Assembly: GCA_015501075.1 (NCBI GenBank)
Contig: JADNYJ010000043.1
Coordinates: forward strand, 186,001 to 250,000
Length of the DNA stretch: 64,000 bases
Reading direction: 5' to 3'
Source: Gymnopilus junonius
Lineage: Eukaryota; Basidiomycota; Agaricomycetes; Agaricales; Galerinaceae
The stretch's first letter is position 1. Every line of letters starts with the position of its first letter. A program made the translations under genes and the position numbers. This document shows, in pieces, positions 24,779-35,048 of the stretch. The notes under the pieces are model-generated. The model made no database searches. It had not been told where the DNA came from and saw only the letters and a list, made by a program, of their open reading frames with translations.

Positions 24779-27700
24779 TTAGTGTTTAGAGAACCACGAC
24801 TTGTAAAAGTTCCTCCAGGCAACGACTTGCTTCAGGGACCATCTGACATTGGCACCGTTGAAGACGTCCGTGACACCTACTTCTCCGCAGTCATCACTGT
24901 CCACCTTTTCCTCGATGAGAAAGTCGGTAACCTTTTCAATGTCGGGAATTCTAGAATTGGCTTTTGCAAAGTCGGCCATGCACAACCGAATCTTTTTAGA
25001 CAACGGAGAGGATAAAGGGCCGGCTTCTGTCGACAAATCAACACTAGCAACATCTGTCGATGAACCAGAAGTGAGAGCGCTGATTTTGTCCTTTTGGGTT
25101 TTTCGACGTGAGGTACGGCGCCAGTCTCGGAGGTGGTGGATGGCATTGGTTCGCCCAGGCGTTCCGAATTCATTTCGGCGTCGGTGGTAGTTAGAAATCC
25201 ATTCTGCGGAAGCTCGAAGCAATTTGGAGTGTGCTCATGGAGGAGAGAACATTCCACGAGACGGTAGTCATGCATGACATGCAGATGGGTGATCATCTCT
25301 CCTGTCTGCATGCTGCCGAGGTCGCTGCATTCGGGGAATCCACATGTGAATGTCTCGTTATAGCTAACGCCCCCGACTTGGTTTGGGTCCCGAGCATGAG
25401 AAGACCAGTGTGTGATGATGTGGTGTGCGAGCTCCAAACCGCCAATGAACACACTGTGAAAGAAATTAGCCAAAGCGCAGAAAAGGAAAAAAAAAAAAGC
25501 AAAAAGGGACTGACGTGAATCGGATGTCATTATCACCCTGACGCTGGAATTTGGGTCTTTTGGTTCCCTCGGGCTTGAAGAAACAGATTGGGCAAAAGAT
25601 GCGACGAAGCGCACGGACAGCGTTGCCGAGCCTGGTCGCTACGGACAGCCTTTTGTAACCGAGGCCAAACGCGCCTCTGTTGGTGCTGTGTGACATTATT
25701 GTCTACGCACGCTTTGCCTTTGGAATCTTGGGATTCCTCATACTGCTCTTCCTCGTCTTGTTGTTCGTCTTCGCCATCTTTTTCAACCTCCGTTTCGTCC
25801 TCTCGTTGCTCTTGTTGATCTGGCTCATCGACATTGACGAGTTTCATTTCGACCAACGCTGCCTGATAACACGCGTTTCTATGAATATCAAGGTCTGCAA
25901 GAACAGTCTCTTTGTCTGGGCCCTTTGATGCACATTTGACCATGTCGGCGCACACTGGACAGCGCCAGTGGTCCTTCGTATTCCGATCTTCACACTTCCA
26001 ATAATGGTAACTGAATTTTTCAGCCCAACATCGGACTTGCAGGGCCTCGTCGAGTGTTTCGTCCGAGAAACAAAAGGGACAGATGCCATTATTTTGCAGG
26101 TCATCAGACTTCATCATCGCAAGGAGATGCGCGAAAAAGAGGTAACGGGGATTGTTGTTGTCGGCCAAGATTGCCTCCTGAAATGGATGCGACAAGCTGA
26201 GCTTGCCGAGCTGTTCCGAGATGAGTGCGTCGAGCTCTGGACAGGGCAGAGCTGCGAGTTCGTCGGCTGACGATGCTGCGGGTGGCGACGTCGCCTGCAG
26301 GAGAACAGGATCGATTGCGGAATCTTCCACCACGGACACTATCGACATATCCGAGCTGACAGAAGCGGATCGGGATCGAGAGTCGGATGTGGTCGACATG
26401 CGCGACGAGGGCCTGCTGCTGACCGCCGGGCTCTATGTAAAATTGTCAGAAAGGGAAGCCAAAAAGGGGATCAAGAGACATACAATGTTCGAAGATGCTT
26501 CAGCGTATCCAACGAGAACATCCAACGATGCTTCTGAAGCTTCTTCGACGATGACATCCTTTTCTGCCTAGAATAATGATTGTTGGCTACAAGAAGAAGA
26601 AAAAAAAAGACTTGCCTTTTCGGGGACCTCTTTTGATGAACATCCATATTTTGCAGAAACACGAGCTTCTGCAACCTTGAAAGTCTCTATGAGCTCTTTC
26701 AAGTTGCCGCCATTCTTTATCAGTTGTTCAAGGTCGACATCGAGTGTATCGGTGGACGCTTTCTTCCAAGAGACTGAAGAGTGGTGTTCGCTTAGGGTCG
26801 TGTCTTCTTGTGCGTTGAACCTGATGGCAGAAACGTCTACTTGGCGATCCGGGACCTGGTATACAGTCTTGGCGAGGTTCGAGCCTGGTTGATGGCCCAT
26901 CAAGTACTTTAGATGAGCTGGCGAAACTTTGCCCAGCATGTAGGTCGCGAATCCATATCGAAAAGATTTCATGTTGAAGCCTGAGAGGTAAGCGTTGAGG
27001 ACGCCATAAAAGATGTGCGGACGGTACCTTGCAAGGCCAGTGCTGTGCCCACTTTGGAAATGGAGTATGATATGGAGCTATAGGTCATCGGTGCCATAGG
27101 AATTTCCTGCGACATTTCAGAGGCGTTGTTCAACTTCTTTTTGGACCTGTCCTGCTTTGGCCTGGGGGTCGATTTAGATTTAGATGATGCTTTGGGGGCT
27201 GACGGCATGACGGCGGATTCGTCGACGACCCGTGGGGCGGTATCTTCAGAACTGCCGCGCTTCTGAGTGAAAACAGGCCTTTCGGTGAATTCGGGACGCA
27301 AATTCAACGTGTAGGGGAGAGCCAATTTTCCGACGGCTTCCTTGTTTGGAACAGCGCGATTAGATTTTCGGAAAACACGTTGTTCCTCACGGCCATCGCG
27401 AGGAGGGGGATCTGGGGATCGGCGATGATGTTTTCTTTGCCAAGAGAGCGACAGGAGATGCGGATGCTGAGAAAAAAAAAAGGTCAGCATCGAAAACGAG
27501 CATCATGAGGAAAACACTTGCTATTGAGAATCATCTTGACGCATGTTTTTCGCATAGTGCAAGGTCCAGAAGGACTGGATGATGAGGCCTACGCCTTCTT
27601 CATAACCGACAATGACCCATTCGATATGCTGCGTATACAAAGTGAGAGAACACTCGGAGAGGCAAGAAAGTGTGTACTTACACCCCACTTGAGATAGTGT

Positions 27701-28670
27701 TTCCAGCCGGCGAAAGAAGGGATTTCGACCAGACAGCCAGGACGCAAGCCGTGAAGGAAAAGGAGCTGGGTAAATACCATGACCTGGATTCGCTTGAAAG
27801 GGGGAACATGTGAGGATGTGTTGCATTTTTCGATATTGTTGTTGATTGATACCTTGTATTGGGTTAGAAAGGGGACCTTGCGGCTTAGGACGCCAGCCAA
27901 AAAGTCGACAAAGTCGATATATCGGACCATACGCTTTTCCCTCCGGGCAGTTGGGAGAACATGCTCTGTTTGGGCGAGAATTGTAGCATACTAGAGTAAC
28001 CATTAGTTATAATCCGAAAAAAAAAAAAAAGGTCGCATACATTGAGCACATCCTGCATCTGTCCCGCTGTGAAACCCAGTGCACCATGGCGGAGGAGCTG
28101 GAAGGAAGGATAAGCAAAAGGAAAAAAAAAAGAAAAAAAAAAGAATGACCAAGCTATGGATGGTTTTGACGAAATCTTGTGTTGTCCGTAGACTCCAGCC
28201 AGTGAGCCCTAATCCTAGACCCGACCGACCGTTTTGGGCTACTTTTCCGAGAAAGAGCTTGATGACCGCGACAGGGGGGAGGGCAGCACCCGAAGCCAGG
28301 GTGTCCAGTGCCTTTTGCTCATCGTCGTAGTACCAGCGCCAGAATGAGAGCCAAATCCTTTGAGCACGGGTATACTTGGTAAGGGTGGACTGCGACAATG
28401 GTTTGAGATGTCGCTTGGAGAGCTCGAGCAAGTCTTTGTCGAGCTTGTCCCTGTCGGCATAGTCCCGCTCGAATTTTTTTGCGATGTCTCTTTTGCGATG
28501 ACGGCCGACGTAAATGGCGTTGCTGGCGGGAGGTTTTTTAAGTCGTTTAGAGGCGGGAGTGCCAGGGACGAGGAAAACGCCCCTTTGGGGGCATGATGAT
28601 GGTGGTGGGTCAGAGGGGGGGTGGGAGCTGGTTTTGTTTTAAATGATAATTTTTTCTTACTTCTGCCCAT
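24779..28670 (-). CDS. Tyrosine-recombinase-like protein with zinc-finger-like tail
   Basis: Resembles fungal tyrosine recombinases of the Crypton/DUF3435 kind. An N-terminal helical DNA-binding part includes LSQSTLTKYTRAQRIWLSFW, LPPVAVIKLFL and WSLRTTQDFVKTIHSL. The catalytic part has LFLHGLRPGCLVEI (Arg, about 27750), MKSFRYGFATYML (Lys-x-x-Arg, about 26965) and LMGHQPGSNLAKTVYQV (His and Tyr, about 26890). All catalytic positions are present. The C-terminal part carries CPFC...HYWKC...CPVC...HRNAC, CPIC and CGFPEC...HLHVMH clusters, then ends FYKSWFSKH. One intron (about 27480-27530) appears to use a GCAAGT donor. The frame changes near 27290-27390, 25684 and 25095 and upstream of 28560, so the gene is decayed or the sequence has indels. 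The start MGRSKKK at 28670 is tentative. Confidence 0.7.
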
Positions 28671-29859
28671 GGCGGACCGTGCGCTCGAGGGCGCATATGG
28701 GCACGTCATGCGGATCGAACCCCTGTATGCCAATGCCACCCCGACGATCAAAAAGCGATATGCAAGGGCCATTAACAGAGTGCATCGACTGTGTGGGCTG
28801 ATGCATATGCATATAATGAGTGTCATGACAGCAAGCGAAGTAGAAGAGGAAGAGGACAGTGATGAAGAATGGGAGGAGCCTGATGTTCCTGATGGAAAAA
28901 AGCCACCCATCGTCGGTCTGAACTTTTGTGTGAGTGGCATAGGACTAAACAGTTTTGACAGACGGCGGCCTCTAGGGTTGAAGCGGTGGATACCGATGAA
29001 TGGACCGCGTATCTACTCTGCCCTCGGAAAAGGACGCTATTAGAAGCCGAGCAGGAAGGATTCGTGCATCTACTGAGAGGCTACTGGCTTGCACCGACAG
29101 ATGACTACCTGGTGAGCTACACTAGACACCTGTCTCTTTCCCCGCCTGACAAATAACCAAAAGCAAGCACAATTGACCCAACAAGGTGATTTTGAGGAGA
29201 TTGGAGAACGAAGCATTGCACTGGAAGCCAACGAGGATTGCCTTTCGCGTCTGCACGAGCGCGAGGCCTTGATGGGGGGTAGCCAAACCGCCGACGCGCT
29301 CTACGGTTTTGTCCTGTCCGTGTTGCGAACGATCCATGCGATTGAATTTGCGATGGAATGGGCCGCCCTGCCACAAGCCTCGAAGACGCGTTTCCGACAC
29401 GATGCGTTCAACCGCCTGGCGCCCAACATGACCTTTAAAGTATTTCAACATCGACATGAAAAGATTATCAAGGCGAGGAACGACCTCAAGAAATTGTTTG
29501 TCAAGGCGCGTACTCACCATTTACCCTCTTCTTTTCTTTTCCTAAACAAACCCAAGCAGTTTGGTGTGAGTGTGTTGATGGACCCATGCTGGGCACCCCA
29601 AGTGGCATACGACACTGGCAGGACGGGTAGGAGCGCGACATTTTCAGCCACGATGAGAGAGCTGCTCAAACAAACCCGGGACGTGGAGCTCGTGGAGAGC
29701 GAGGGTGCCTTTCGGCAGCTGATGGGGGCGCTCACAGGTGGACAGACATTGGACTTTATACACAACTTTATGATGGTTCATTGTACTTCGATTGATAAAA
29801 ACAAGTTTCTGCTTTCGGAGCAGGAACTTTATGTCACAAGTACCGATTTGGCCTTTTAA
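28669..29859 (+). CDS. Unknown protein, divergent partner of recombinase
   Basis: Four exons read without any frame break: 28669 to about 28931, about 28963-29110, about 29167-29503 and about 29560-29859. The protein has about 350 residues. It starts MADRALEGAYGHVMRIEPLY, has an acidic patch (ASEVEEEEDSDEEWEEPD), then EEIGERSIALEANEDCL, FRHDAFNRLAPNMTFKVF, WAPQVAYDTGRTGRSATFS and a C-terminus YVTSTDLAF. I recognise no domain. Its ATG overlaps the proposed recombinase ATG on the other strand inside CCATGG, so at least one of these starts is probably wrong. Intact reading beside a broken recombinase gene is notable. It may be element cargo. Confidence 0.7.
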
Positions 29860-31028
29860 TGCCAGAACAACGCCCATGAACAACTAATGCCAGAGCGTGA
29901 TCGAGCAAAGAGTTTGGTGTCTGCGATGAGGATGGCGCGATGTCGATTGTGGGCGCAGGTAGAGGTGAGGAGATATCGAGGGCAGGGAGGTGGCGGCGAT
30001 GACGAGGATTGAGGTGGTGACGAATTTGAGTATGACGCAATGTTGCAACGACTGGTGAAACCCAACGCTAGGCGAGTCGCTGTGACTGACGGCATTGGCC
30101 AAGAGTGACTGAACGCCGGTATCGAGAACGAGCGGGATTGAGGTGAGTAGTATGAGCGACGGCGGACCACGATGGAATGAACCGCGGGTGGTGATGCAAC
30201 GCCGCTGGATCGGTAATGAGCGGGAATGGCGGGTCCCGAGGTTGTAGTGGTGTCAAGAGAGAGGTGATGACGCAACGTTGATCGTGATCAGAAAGTGATC
30301 GGCCCGACGAAGCTGGGGGTATGGGAAGTGAGACAGCTGATGTTGATGCGAGAGAAGAGCGGGACTGTTGAGAACAATGACAATGCTGTATTCTGAAGAA
30401 AGTGACATGGGGGCTCCCGACGTTTGACAGACAGTGAGCGCAACTGTTGAGCTTGGCCACAGGGCCTCGCAGAGAGAAAAGTCGGCCTGGGACTAAGCTC
30501 GGCCTGTGGCCTCACAGGAGCAATACTTAGCAGAGAAGTTCCCTTGCTCCCCCACACTGACATCCGGAAATCACCGAAGGCCCTTTTAAGGTAACATTCA
30601 CAGCCACACTGAATTTGGCAACATCGCACTGACACCCTCGACTCAAAGTCAGTGCGAGCTCGGTAACATAAAAATTACAGAGCTAGGATAATGTAAAGTA
30701 ACTACAGTATTGCTAAAATAGATACATAAGCTGGTTTATGAGACAAATGAGTGAAAATAATCGATGCTTTTATTGTCCAAGGGCGGTTTTTTGACTCCAT
30801 TTAATTTTTTTCAGACTGCTGAATTGACCCAGGTCTCCTTAAATTGTTTATAAAGGTAGTAAATACCCTGTGAGAGGTAATAATCACATATTTTAAGGCT
30901 ATTTTCCACAAAATACAAAAACTTTGAGGCAAAATTATAATGAAATACATTGAAATGTATATGAGCAAAAAAAAATTACAAATAGTCAACACAGTTGAAG
31001 GAAGTCGAAAGCGACTTGGAAGGCCAGG
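29860..31028. other. Repeat-bearing non-coding tract
   Basis: The first 800 bp is purine-rich with recurrent GATGACG, GAGCGGGA and AACGCC words, and has no convincing gene. Degenerate CGGCCTGTGGCCTCACAGG-type units sit around 30460-30525. From 30640 to 31030 the DNA becomes AT-rich with A and T tracts and no coding sign. Confidence 0.5.
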
Positions 31029-31110
31029 AAAAAAAACTGCACCCAGCCAGAATTGAACGCTGCACTCGTTGTCACGCGTGAGAATAATCTAGCATACTGA
31101 CACATTGACC
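31029..31110 (-). other. Degenerate tRNA-like sequence
   Basis: On the minus strand GCGTTCAATTCTGG resembles a Pol III B box and GTGTCAGTATGCTAG a weak A box. A T8 terminator-like run follows directly. The acceptor stem does not pair well, so this is a tRNA-derived relic or SINE head, not a tRNA gene. Confidence 0.35.
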
Positions 31111-31440
31111 ACCTAGAGCATTTCACCGTTAAAATTGCCGACATTGATTTCCTCATATCCCTCGGGAAAGAGTGCAAGTGCACTTTATTTCTTTTCGGAA
31201 AGTCAGTGTGGGGGAGAGCTGGGTCAGCTACGAGACTGAAATTGACGAGCTTATGGCTGCAGGACAATTGATCAAGAATAGTAACTCTACATTGAATTAG
31301 CTCTGAAACTGCAATCTTCTCTACTATCATGTACTCGATGATCTAATCTACTCTTAATCATGGCCATCTGATTGGCCAGAGCCCCATCACCGGAAGTGAC
31401 CGAACTCGCGAGTTCATGCGATTGCAACCCGGTAGTTCGA

Positions 31441-31495
31441 GTTGGTCCGAGTTACGATCTCGCACTCGCCTCGCCTCACTCTGGCGACAACACTA
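31441..31495. repeat. hAT-like terminal fragment
   Basis: The stretch ends CGCCTCACTCTGGCGACAACACTA. It closely matches the right end of the hAT derivative at 57834 (CATCGCCTCGGGGACAACACTA). No partner end is seen nearby, so it is probably a solo terminus left by deletion or transposition. Confidence 0.45.
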
Positions 31496-31515
31496 CAGAC
31501 AACACTACAGACAGA

Positions 31516-31855
31516 AGCAACACAGCTCGGCCTGCGGCCTCACAGGACGTTCCCCCATACGCCCTTCGGGCCTGCGCGCATTTGCACGTCTCGGTCTGTG
31601 GCCTCCAACGGGCCTCGCAAGAGACAGCAGTAACACAGCTCGCCCTGCGGCCTCACAGGAACGGGCTCGGCCTAGGGCCTCGCAGAGGTCGGCCTGGCCT
31701 CCCAAAGAAACGCAGCTCGGCCTGCGGCCTCACAGGAACAGCACTCGCAACAGCGCTCGGCCTGCGGCCTCACGGTCGGCCTGGCCTCCCAAAAAACACA
31801 GCTCGGCCTTGCGGCCTCACAGGACGTCCCCATACGCCCTTCGGGCGCGCGCGCA
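31516..31855. repeat. GC-rich tandem-like repeat cluster
   Basis: At least five imperfect copies of a unit close to GCTCGGCCTGCGGCCTCACAGG are interspersed with GGTCGGCCTGGCCTCCCAAA. There are two copies of a CGT-CCC-CATACGCCCTTCGGGC block at about 31547 and 31827. The unit contains the self-complementary core GGCC-TGC-GGCC. Further degenerate units lie at about 30460-30525. The cluster ends exactly at the tRNA-Phe half copy. Confidence 0.8.
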
Positions 31856-31889
31856 CAGTCTACTGCTCTCCCGACTGAGCTATGACCCC
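31856..31889 (-). repeat. Truncated tRNA-Phe, 5' half only
   Basis: 34 nt match 24724-24758 of the intact tRNA-Phe, differing only in the D loop (CAGTCGGGAG against CAGTTTGGGAG). The copy keeps the acceptor 5' strand, the A box and the anticodon 5' stem, and stops at the first anticodon base. The 3' half is missing and GC-rich repeat follows instead. Confidence 0.85.
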
Positions 31890-32107
31890 GGATACTGTTG
31901 AGTATCACTGAAGCTACTAGAGGGCAAAAAGTTTGATTCCTAGGATCATGAACTTTGCATCCCGCAGATTCCCTTTAGCTGTTAGTTTCTTTAAAATGAG
32001 CTTTCACAATTGTAGAGAAAAGATTACAAGAGAAATATAGAGATGTTTCATTTTTCAAACAAAAGTCAGCAGAAAAAATAACATGTAATTGACAAAGCTT
32101 CTGCACA

Positions 32108-33655
32108 TCAGGGAAAGGCAACTTTGCCCTCCTTTGCAGCAATCTTGGCAAAGAAAATCTTTGTCTCCGCCAAAATCACAAGCTGTCCATCCCCAGCAAA
32201 TATAAAGTTGGATGACACGCTTCCGATGAAGAACTTGCCAAGAAGAACACCTTCAGGAGACCAGACGTGAACGCCATCTCCGCAAGCGGCGTAAACGTTG
32301 CCCCTGGCGTCGACTTGTACACCATCGGGAGCGCCAGTGTCAATATAAGCGAAGACGCGTCTGTTGAGGAACCTTTGAGATTTTGGATCGACGTCAAACT
32401 CGTATCTGAACAAGATGTCAATGCAGGCAAGAAGATGATCAAAGTGAAAACACACAGGGTTGTAGGCTCCGTCTGGTTATTTTGAAACAAAACTCCGCCT
32501 AAAGCACCTGTATCTGCACTATTTCAAGACATTTAGGAAAGGGTCGGCTAGAGATATGAAAGAAAGTTGTACATGTAAGCCAGCTTGCCATCCGGAGAGA
32601 AAGCGATGCCATTGCACTTGTCAAAGTCCGTGGCCACGACTCGGACAGCGCTTGTTACAGGGTCAAGCCGATAGACTTGGTTTGGCAGGAGGGGTGGAGG
32701 ACGAAACGCGTTGATGAACCCATATCTAAATATCAAAATATTAACATCAGCTAGTTTTTACTTCTTTGAAGATTGAAAGACCTACGTTACATCAGTGAAG
32801 AACAGTGCACCAGAAATAGGATGGATTTTGATGTCATTCAGAGAATTAAATTGTCTCCCGAAGAAATTATCCAAAAGTACGGTCACATTGTTAGGAGGCT
32901 TGGGGTTCACAAGCGCGATGGAGGGAGGTAGCGGTCCGCGGCCGGAATTGATGAGAACGAGATTGCCATGCAAGGGGCCAGTCCCACCGTTAGTCATTTG
33001 AATACTATCTGGGAGGTTCAACTGACATGGGAGAAAATTGATAGTGGAGTAACACGATGCGATGAGAATCAATTCCACAGTCAACACTCGAGAAAGTCAA
33101 GCATAAGTGACGCACTCACTTCAGTAATTGGGACGTTCACAGCTTGTCCTGTATTTTTCTTGAGTCCCTGAAGAGCAGCCTGCACAGCTGCTATGCTAAT
33201 TTTACCGTATTTGTTGTTATGGTTTAGGTCACTCATCCCGAGTGCACCCCCCATCATTGCTCGCAAAGAAAACTTTCATCTGTACCAGTATTAAAAATGG
33301 GAGCTTCGTGGGCAAATGCAAAAGTAGCATTTGAAGCGACTTCGGTGAAGGTAGGATTCGGTCCGATGATCTCAAGAAACGATGGATCGAAGATCTGAAA
33401 GAAAGGAGGGTTGCTTGAGGTGGGGGTTGAAGAACTCTGTGGTTGAACTAGTGCGGAAAGGACCATTGGCTCCTAAGACAGCGAAAGAGTGGGGGTCTAC
33501 AAACTATAAAGTCGCTAAGCACATAATACGACTTTACAAGGCCACAGACTTACTGTAGATTGTGGAGGTAAGTTTTTGGGAACTGATACTTGCCCAAAAA
33601 CAAGCATCCCCTGGAGAAGGGCTGAGGCAATTGCTATCGCAAGGGCCGACTCCAT
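32108..33655 (-). CDS. Secreted SMP-30/gluconolactonase-like lactonohydrolase
   Basis: A beta-propeller hydrolase expected to open lactone rings with a bound divalent metal. The start MESALAIAIASALLQGMLVFG gives a signal peptide. Later blocks are TFAFAHEAPIFNTGTDEVFF, NLPDSIQMTNGGTGPLHGNL, RQFNSLNDIKIHPISGALFF, YGFINAFRPPPLLPNQVYRL, FDKCNGIAFSPDGKLAY and DTGAPDGVQVDARGNVYAAC. The LND, CNGIAFSPDG and PDGVQVDARGNV motifs carry the usual metal-ligand Asn and Asp positions. It spans about 390 residues over five or six exons and ends AAKEGKVAFP. The true substrate is unknown; aromatic-derived or sugar lactones are typical. Confidence 0.85.
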
Positions 33656-35048
33656 ACTCAATAGTGAGCTGAAAACATATTCATCGTCTCCATAGATTTA
33701 TACATCCAGAGACATCCCCAGAAATAGTCAGAAGTATTTCAATATGCAGGAGACCTTCTGGTGCGTCATGAATTATGATCATGAGGACAATACTTATGCT
33801 CGCTGGCTTCCCATGCGAAGAGTGTAGTTTCAACGCTTGACCGAATCCTAAAGGTGCTCTCGAGCCAGGGGGTGTCACTGCTGCCAGCGTCCTCGACATC
33901 GATAAGACTTCAGACTGAATTCTGCAGTGCAGTTGACAGGGGTTCAAGTGCAGTACAAACATGAGAGGAAGATGCCTCGGCGTATACTTGTAATCGCTAC
34001 ACGTTTGCCCAGCCTTCGATTCTATACATATGTATTTGCAGCGTGTAAGAACGACGACCGTAAAGAAGCCGTTATTTTGGACATGGACGTAAAGAGGAGA
34101 GAAGAGGCTTGCATCAATTTCAGAAACTCACGTCACATTCAAATTGACTTTCATGTCCGTCATACCTTTGCTTACTTCAACTCAACCATGCACAGCACCC
34201 CAACCTACTGAGACTTTACTTCGCCCCTTCGATTCAACTGAAATATGAGGCGACCCTGTTGTAAACCTTTGTCTGCCAATTCCGGCGTAAAAGCTTTACA
34301 ATTTCATTATTCAATTGGAATCTGAAGACGCAAACGTGATCTGCATGGCGGCGGCAAGTCCTGGAAGAAACAACCTGGGGTATATGCCTGGAATCAACAA
34401 GATAGCGTGGCGTCTGATGGAACAACTACGAGAGCGAATCTTTACTACCACCGTGGAAGCCAGGATTCTGGAAGCCCCTCTAAGCTTGGATCTGTACAGC
34501 AGCCTAGCCGACTACTCGAAAGTTTTGTTGTCCAGAAGTGCTCAGTCACAATTCCCAACCCGCACGTTTTCCGAATCATTTTCCTCATTGGACTGGTTTT
34601 AGCTCACGCCATCTATAGATCCCCACAGGACCCCGCTGCCTCGTGGACAACAGTCGCCGAGCGACATGCGCCTCTTGGAGAACAACTCTCTTTTTAAGTG
34701 CGATGCACCCCCCAAAATCCCAGGACAATTATTTCCGAAAACCCGGGTACACCAGACGTCGTGCCGCCTTTGACTTCTTTGGTACTTTCTCCTCTTGCAA
34801 AGAGGGTAATGGCCTTCCATAAAGGTACCAGGGTCAGGTCGAGCCTCAGCGATCTTCGACAGAATCCGGAGCCTCTAGCGATTCTTAAAAGCATAACATG
34901 TGTCAAGCAAGAGGCTTTCCGTGGGACGCGATATCAAAAATATCAGCCTTCTATAATTTCTTGGGCAACTCTTGTTTGGACGACTGAGAACTTGCCCTTC
35001 TTTCCGGTATCTTCACCATTTATCGCCTCTGGAATTCACCGTTTTCCT
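33656..35048. other. Divergent intergenic region
   Basis: About 1.4 kb between the lactonohydrolase (minus) and the delta-9 desaturase (plus), so promoter DNA for both. Several frames on the plus strand reach 60-110 codons but resemble nothing and change frame without splice sites. An upstream coding exon of the desaturase is possible but not demonstrable. Confidence 0.45.

Larger units (their letters stand above)
24759..31855. mobile_element. Candidate tRNA-Phe-associated integrative element
   Basis: A 7.1-kb interval lies between an intact tRNA-Phe gene (24675-24758) and a same-strand copy of only its 5' half (31856-31889). It holds a tyrosine-recombinase-like gene whose end touches the intact tRNA, a divergent gene of unknown function, and a repeat-rich tail. 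Insertion at the anticodon loop by site-specific recombination would leave exactly this: one rebuilt tRNA, one displaced half, integrase next to the intact copy. This is inference. The half-tRNA could instead belong to a tRNA-headed repeat that occurs elsewhere in the genome. Confidence 0.45.

Noticed and set aside
26969..27490. Reading HPHLLSLSWQRKHHRR as the recombinase exon start
   Set aside because: The alternative frame reached through a GC-AG splice gives a far more protein-like segment (IPLLAMAVRNNVF). The HPHLL frame is accepted only for the later part.
28239..28585. Long minus-strand frame with PKGAFSSSLALPPLNDLKN
   Set aside because: It overlaps the recombinase N-terminal exon in another frame. 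The frame with KRDIAKKFERDYADRDKLDK is coherent and continues into the conserved helical part.
24759..31855. Identification of the interval as a Starship
   Set aside because: Starships carry the captain gene with its 5' end near the element edge. Here the recombinase 3' end faces the edge, and no typical Starship cargo is seen.
31441..31855. CRISPR-like array
   Set aside because: Repeat units are variable, partly palindromic and unevenly spaced, in a fungal genome. It is a GC-rich interspersed or tandem repeat.
31372..31908. Arg/Pro-rich frames of 160-170 codons on the plus strand and antisense
   Set aside because: They translate a GC-rich tandem repeat and part of a tRNA; open on both strands and repetitive, so not genes.
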